Shown here piece by piece: positions 61,451 through 64,000 of a DNA stretch of 64,000 bases. Each line of letters starts with the position of its first letter. Position 1 is the stretch's first letter. Under the pieces are notes generated by a model that did not search any database, was not told the DNA's origin, and saw nothing but the letters and a program-made list of their open reading frames with translations. The DNA comes from Mycobacterium stomatepiae. Its GTDB lineage: Bacteria > Actinomycetota > Actinomycetes > Mycobacteriales > Mycobacteriaceae. The DNA lies in NCBI RefSeq assembly GCF_010731715.1, contig NZ_AP022587.1, positions 2,728,001 through 2,792,000 of the forward strand, given 5' to 3'. A program made the translations under genes and the position numbers.

Positions 61451-62133
61451 CCGGTTCGCGTTCGGCCGATCACCCGCCTCCCCGCGCACACCCCGCTGAC
61501 CTGCAGCCGCACTCCGCTGATTCGTCCGAATCCGCAGACAGGGGCGCCGCGGTTGCCCGCCGTGATCTCATAGCCGCAGACCCGGGCGACAAGCCGCGTC
61601 GGCGCTCCCTGCCAGTCGCCGTCGGTGACCAGCAGGGTGCAGCCCTTGATGCGGGCGCGAGCCACCACTGCCCGCGCCCGGCTCAGCGGGACCCGGCGCC
61701 CACCCAGACCCAGCACCACCAGATCCATGCCGTCGACGAGCACCGCGGCCACCTCCACCGGATCGTTCCCGGGATCCGGTATCACCGCGAGCCGGCTCAG
61801 ATCCGCCCCCATCTCCACCGCGGCCAGCAGTCCGATATCCGGCTGGCCGACGATGGCCGCGTTTCCCCCGGCCGCCGTCACCGCGGCGATGATGCTCAGC
61901 AGCAGTGACCGCGCCCCGGACAGCACCGCCACCGACCCCCGGGGCAACTGGGTGGGTAGCGCCTCGGCCAGCCACGGTGGGACCGGCAGTTGGGATTCCG
62001 TTTCCGGCAGCAGCTCGTCGGAGCGGGTGACGGGCACCCTCTCGGGCGACTTCCCGGACAACACCGCGATCTGCCGGCGTAGCGATTCGAGCTGTTCCGT
62101 ACGATCCTGATTGGAGGCGACTGCCGCCGTCAT
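61447..62133 (-). CDS. imuA': ImuA', mutasome accessory protein
   Basis: A 228-residue RecA-like-fold protein needed for DnaE2-dependent mutagenesis. It has a leucine-rich N-terminal helix ([14 protein letters not shown]) and a core with [14 protein letters not shown] where RecA has its Walker A; the Lys is absent, so ATP hydrolysis is unlikely. [23 protein letters not shown] follows. Start ATG 62133, 32 bases from a LexA box. The C-terminal [18 protein letters not shown] resembles the RecA-type ending. Matches Rv3395c. Confidence 0.92.
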   Translation of the reverse strand: MTAAVASNQDRTEQLESLRRQIAVLSGKSPERVPVTRSDELLPETESQLPVPPWLAEALPTQLPRGSVAVLSGARSLLLSIIAAVTAAGGNAAIVGQPDIGLLAAVEMGADLSRLAVIPDPGNDPVEVAAVLVDGMDLVVLGLGGRRVPLSRARAVVARARIKGCTLLVTDGDWQGAPTRLVARVCGYEITAGNRGAPVCGFGRISGVRLQVSGVCAGRRVIGRTRTG

Positions 62134-62165
62134 ACAAGCCTCCTACCAGCGATTCCTTGACATTT

Positions 62166-62181
62166 TCGAAAGTATATTCGA
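62166..62181. promoter_or_regulatory. LexA SOS box for imuA'-imuB and the divergent secreted protein
   Basis: TCGAAAGTATATTCGA fits the mycobacterial SOS palindrome TCGAAC-N4-GTTCGA with changes at the two inner positions (C to A, G to A). It lies 32 bases before imuA' and 50 before the divergent gene, so one operator can serve both, as at Rv3395c/Rv3395A. Confidence 0.85.
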
Positions 62182-62231
62182 AGTAAACACCCACCCACCG
62201 ACAACCGTCAAGAAACGGGAGAGGCAGCTTT

Positions 62232-62831
62232 ATGCGATCGGTGCTGCTGTGGCTCCTGGTGCTGTTTTGTGGCGCCATCGTGACGCCCGCACCGGCTAAA
62301 AGCGACTGCCAACCGGCCGAGTTTTTTCTCGCCGACAATGCCGATCCCCTGTTCGAGCCCCAGGCCGACGTGACGATCGCCCGGGGCGGCGTCGCCGTCA
62401 CGGGATCGACGCCACTCGACGGGGTGTACTGGTCCAGCGCGCAGCAGCGGATCACTGTTGAGCGCTCCCGCGAATTCCATCTGTGCGGCGCCGGCGAGCC
62501 CGCCCTGCACGCCGCCGCCAAGGCACTGCGCCGTCAGTTCGACCAGGAATCGGTGCTGTCCTTCGACTACCTGCCCCAGCACGCGGCGGAGGCGAACGCG
62601 ATCGTCGTCACCGTGCCGGATGTCGACATCGAACGCCTCGGCGCCGCGCTGGCGGCCGATCTTCCGGCCCGCAACCGGCTGCGCGGCGGATCCGTCACCG
62701 CGACCGACCACAGCCTGATCCTGGTCGCCGCAAACGGCGATCGCGATGTCGCTCGCCGGATCGTGACCGAGGCCGGCGGCAACTGGCAAGCGGCCGAAAT
62801 TGCTTACGGCAGAAGCGAGTTCGTGGAGTAG
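62232..62831 (+). CDS. Conserved exported protein (Rv3395A-like), probably DNA-damage inducible
   Basis: A 199-residue protein with an N-terminal signal peptide or anchor (SVLLWLLVLFCGAIVTPAPAKS) and two later cysteines (SDCQPAE, FHLCGAG). The rest shows no domain I recognise: ALHAAAKALRRQFDQE, DVDIERLGAALAADLPA and DRDVARRIVTEAGG suggest an alternating alpha-beta fold. Its position opposite imuA' across a LexA box suggests SOS induction. Start ATG 62232; RBS GAGAGG upstream. Confidence 0.85.
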   Translation: MRSVLLWLLVLFCGAIVTPAPAKSDCQPAEFFLADNADPLFEPQADVTIARGGVAVTGSTPLDGVYWSSAQQRITVERSREFHLCGAGEPALHAAAKALRRQFDQESVLSFDYLPQHAAEANAIVVTVPDVDIERLGAALAADLPARNRLRGGSVTATDHSLILVAANGDRDVARRIVTEAGGNWQAAEIAYGRSEFVE

Positions 62832-62836
62832 AGCCG

Positions 62837-62890
62837 CGAGTGTGAGGCTAGCCGCACGTTGGACCTCGAGTGTGCGGCTGGCCGCACGTT
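62837..62890. repeat. Pair of 24-bp palindromic repeats
   Basis: CGAGTGTGAGGCTAGCCGCACGTT (62837-62860) recurs at 62867-62890 with two changes. Each unit contains a palindrome, perfect in the second: GTGCGGC-TG-GCCGCAC. They fill the 69-bp gap between two convergent genes, so could act as a bidirectional transcript end. The following TCGG makes GCACGTTCGG, also found at 47258-47267. Confidence 0.7.
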
Positions 62891-62899
62891 CGGCGCCAG

Positions 62900-64000
<1,101 letters not shown>

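Overview
The window is high-GC actinobacterial DNA and almost certainly comes from a Mycobacterium, probably a slow-growing non-tuberculous species. The evidence is a set of MmpS/MmpL transporters, a PPE-SVP protein, a SAM-IV riboswitch on metC, a 13E12-type DUF222/HNH gene, the dnaE2/imuA'/imuB mutasome with LexA boxes, and a KasB-like ketosynthase. From memory, the gene order is a mosaic of M. tuberculosis Rv3331 to Rv3396c (sugI, nagA, Rv3335c, trpS, icd1, metC, metX, Rv3342, then Rv3354, folD, Rv3359, mfpA conservon, spoU, Rv3368c, dnaE2, Rv3371, otsB2, htdY, lpqD, acrA1, iunH, imuB, imuA', Rv3395A, guaA). Genes that sit elsewhere or are absent in that order are spliced in.

Layout. 1-6.2 kb is a tandem duplication of an mmpL plus convergent MFS exporter; the second unit (mmpS, mmpL, MFS) carries three separate lesions. 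6.2-18.8 kb holds sugar transport and GlcNAc-6-P deacetylation (sugI, nagA), a YihY membrane protein, trpS, a hydrolase, two unrelated NADP isocitrate dehydrogenases in tandem, and the riboswitch-controlled homoserine-to-homocysteine genes metC-metX plus a methyltransferase. 18.7-25 kb is a probable potassium island: two tandem KimA-like importers divergent from an RCK-pore-RCK channel. 25-33 kb is accessory: a PPE protein with a C-terminal SHOCT domain, MFS, a PPOX protein, a damaged DUF222/HNH gene, a bicovalent-flavin oxidase, a DUF732 secreted protein with a 33-bp repeat, DUF3017 and folD.

33-44.4 kb contains an OYE-type reductase, two tandem Rv1747-like FHA-ABC exporters, and convergently the conservon (histidine kinase, roadblock, DUF742, GTPase MfpB) ending in the gyrase-binding pentapeptide protein MfpA. 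44.6-55.4 kb contains small enzymes, DnaE2 under an SOS box, trehalose-phosphate phosphatase, and several broken genes (nitroreductase, small secreted protein, WS/DGAT acyltransferase, lpqD). 55.4-64 kb contains the acyl-CoA reductase acrA1, nucleoside hydrolase, an extra KasB paralogue, imuB-imuA' under a second SOS box, a secreted Rv3395A-like protein and the 3' part of guaA, which runs off the window.

The main themes are LexA-controlled mutagenesis (DnaE2 with ImuA'/ImuB), SAM-controlled methionine synthesis, K+ homeostasis, phospho-signalling (FHA-ABC and conservon), and a notable load of disrupted genes: frameshifts in mmpS/mmpL/MFS, DUF222, nitroreductase and WS/DGAT, and three in-frame TAG codons in otherwise conserved genes. 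Convergent genes are packed so tightly that five pairs share a CTAG stop overlap. No tRNA, rRNA, CRISPR array, phage or insertion sequence was recognised.
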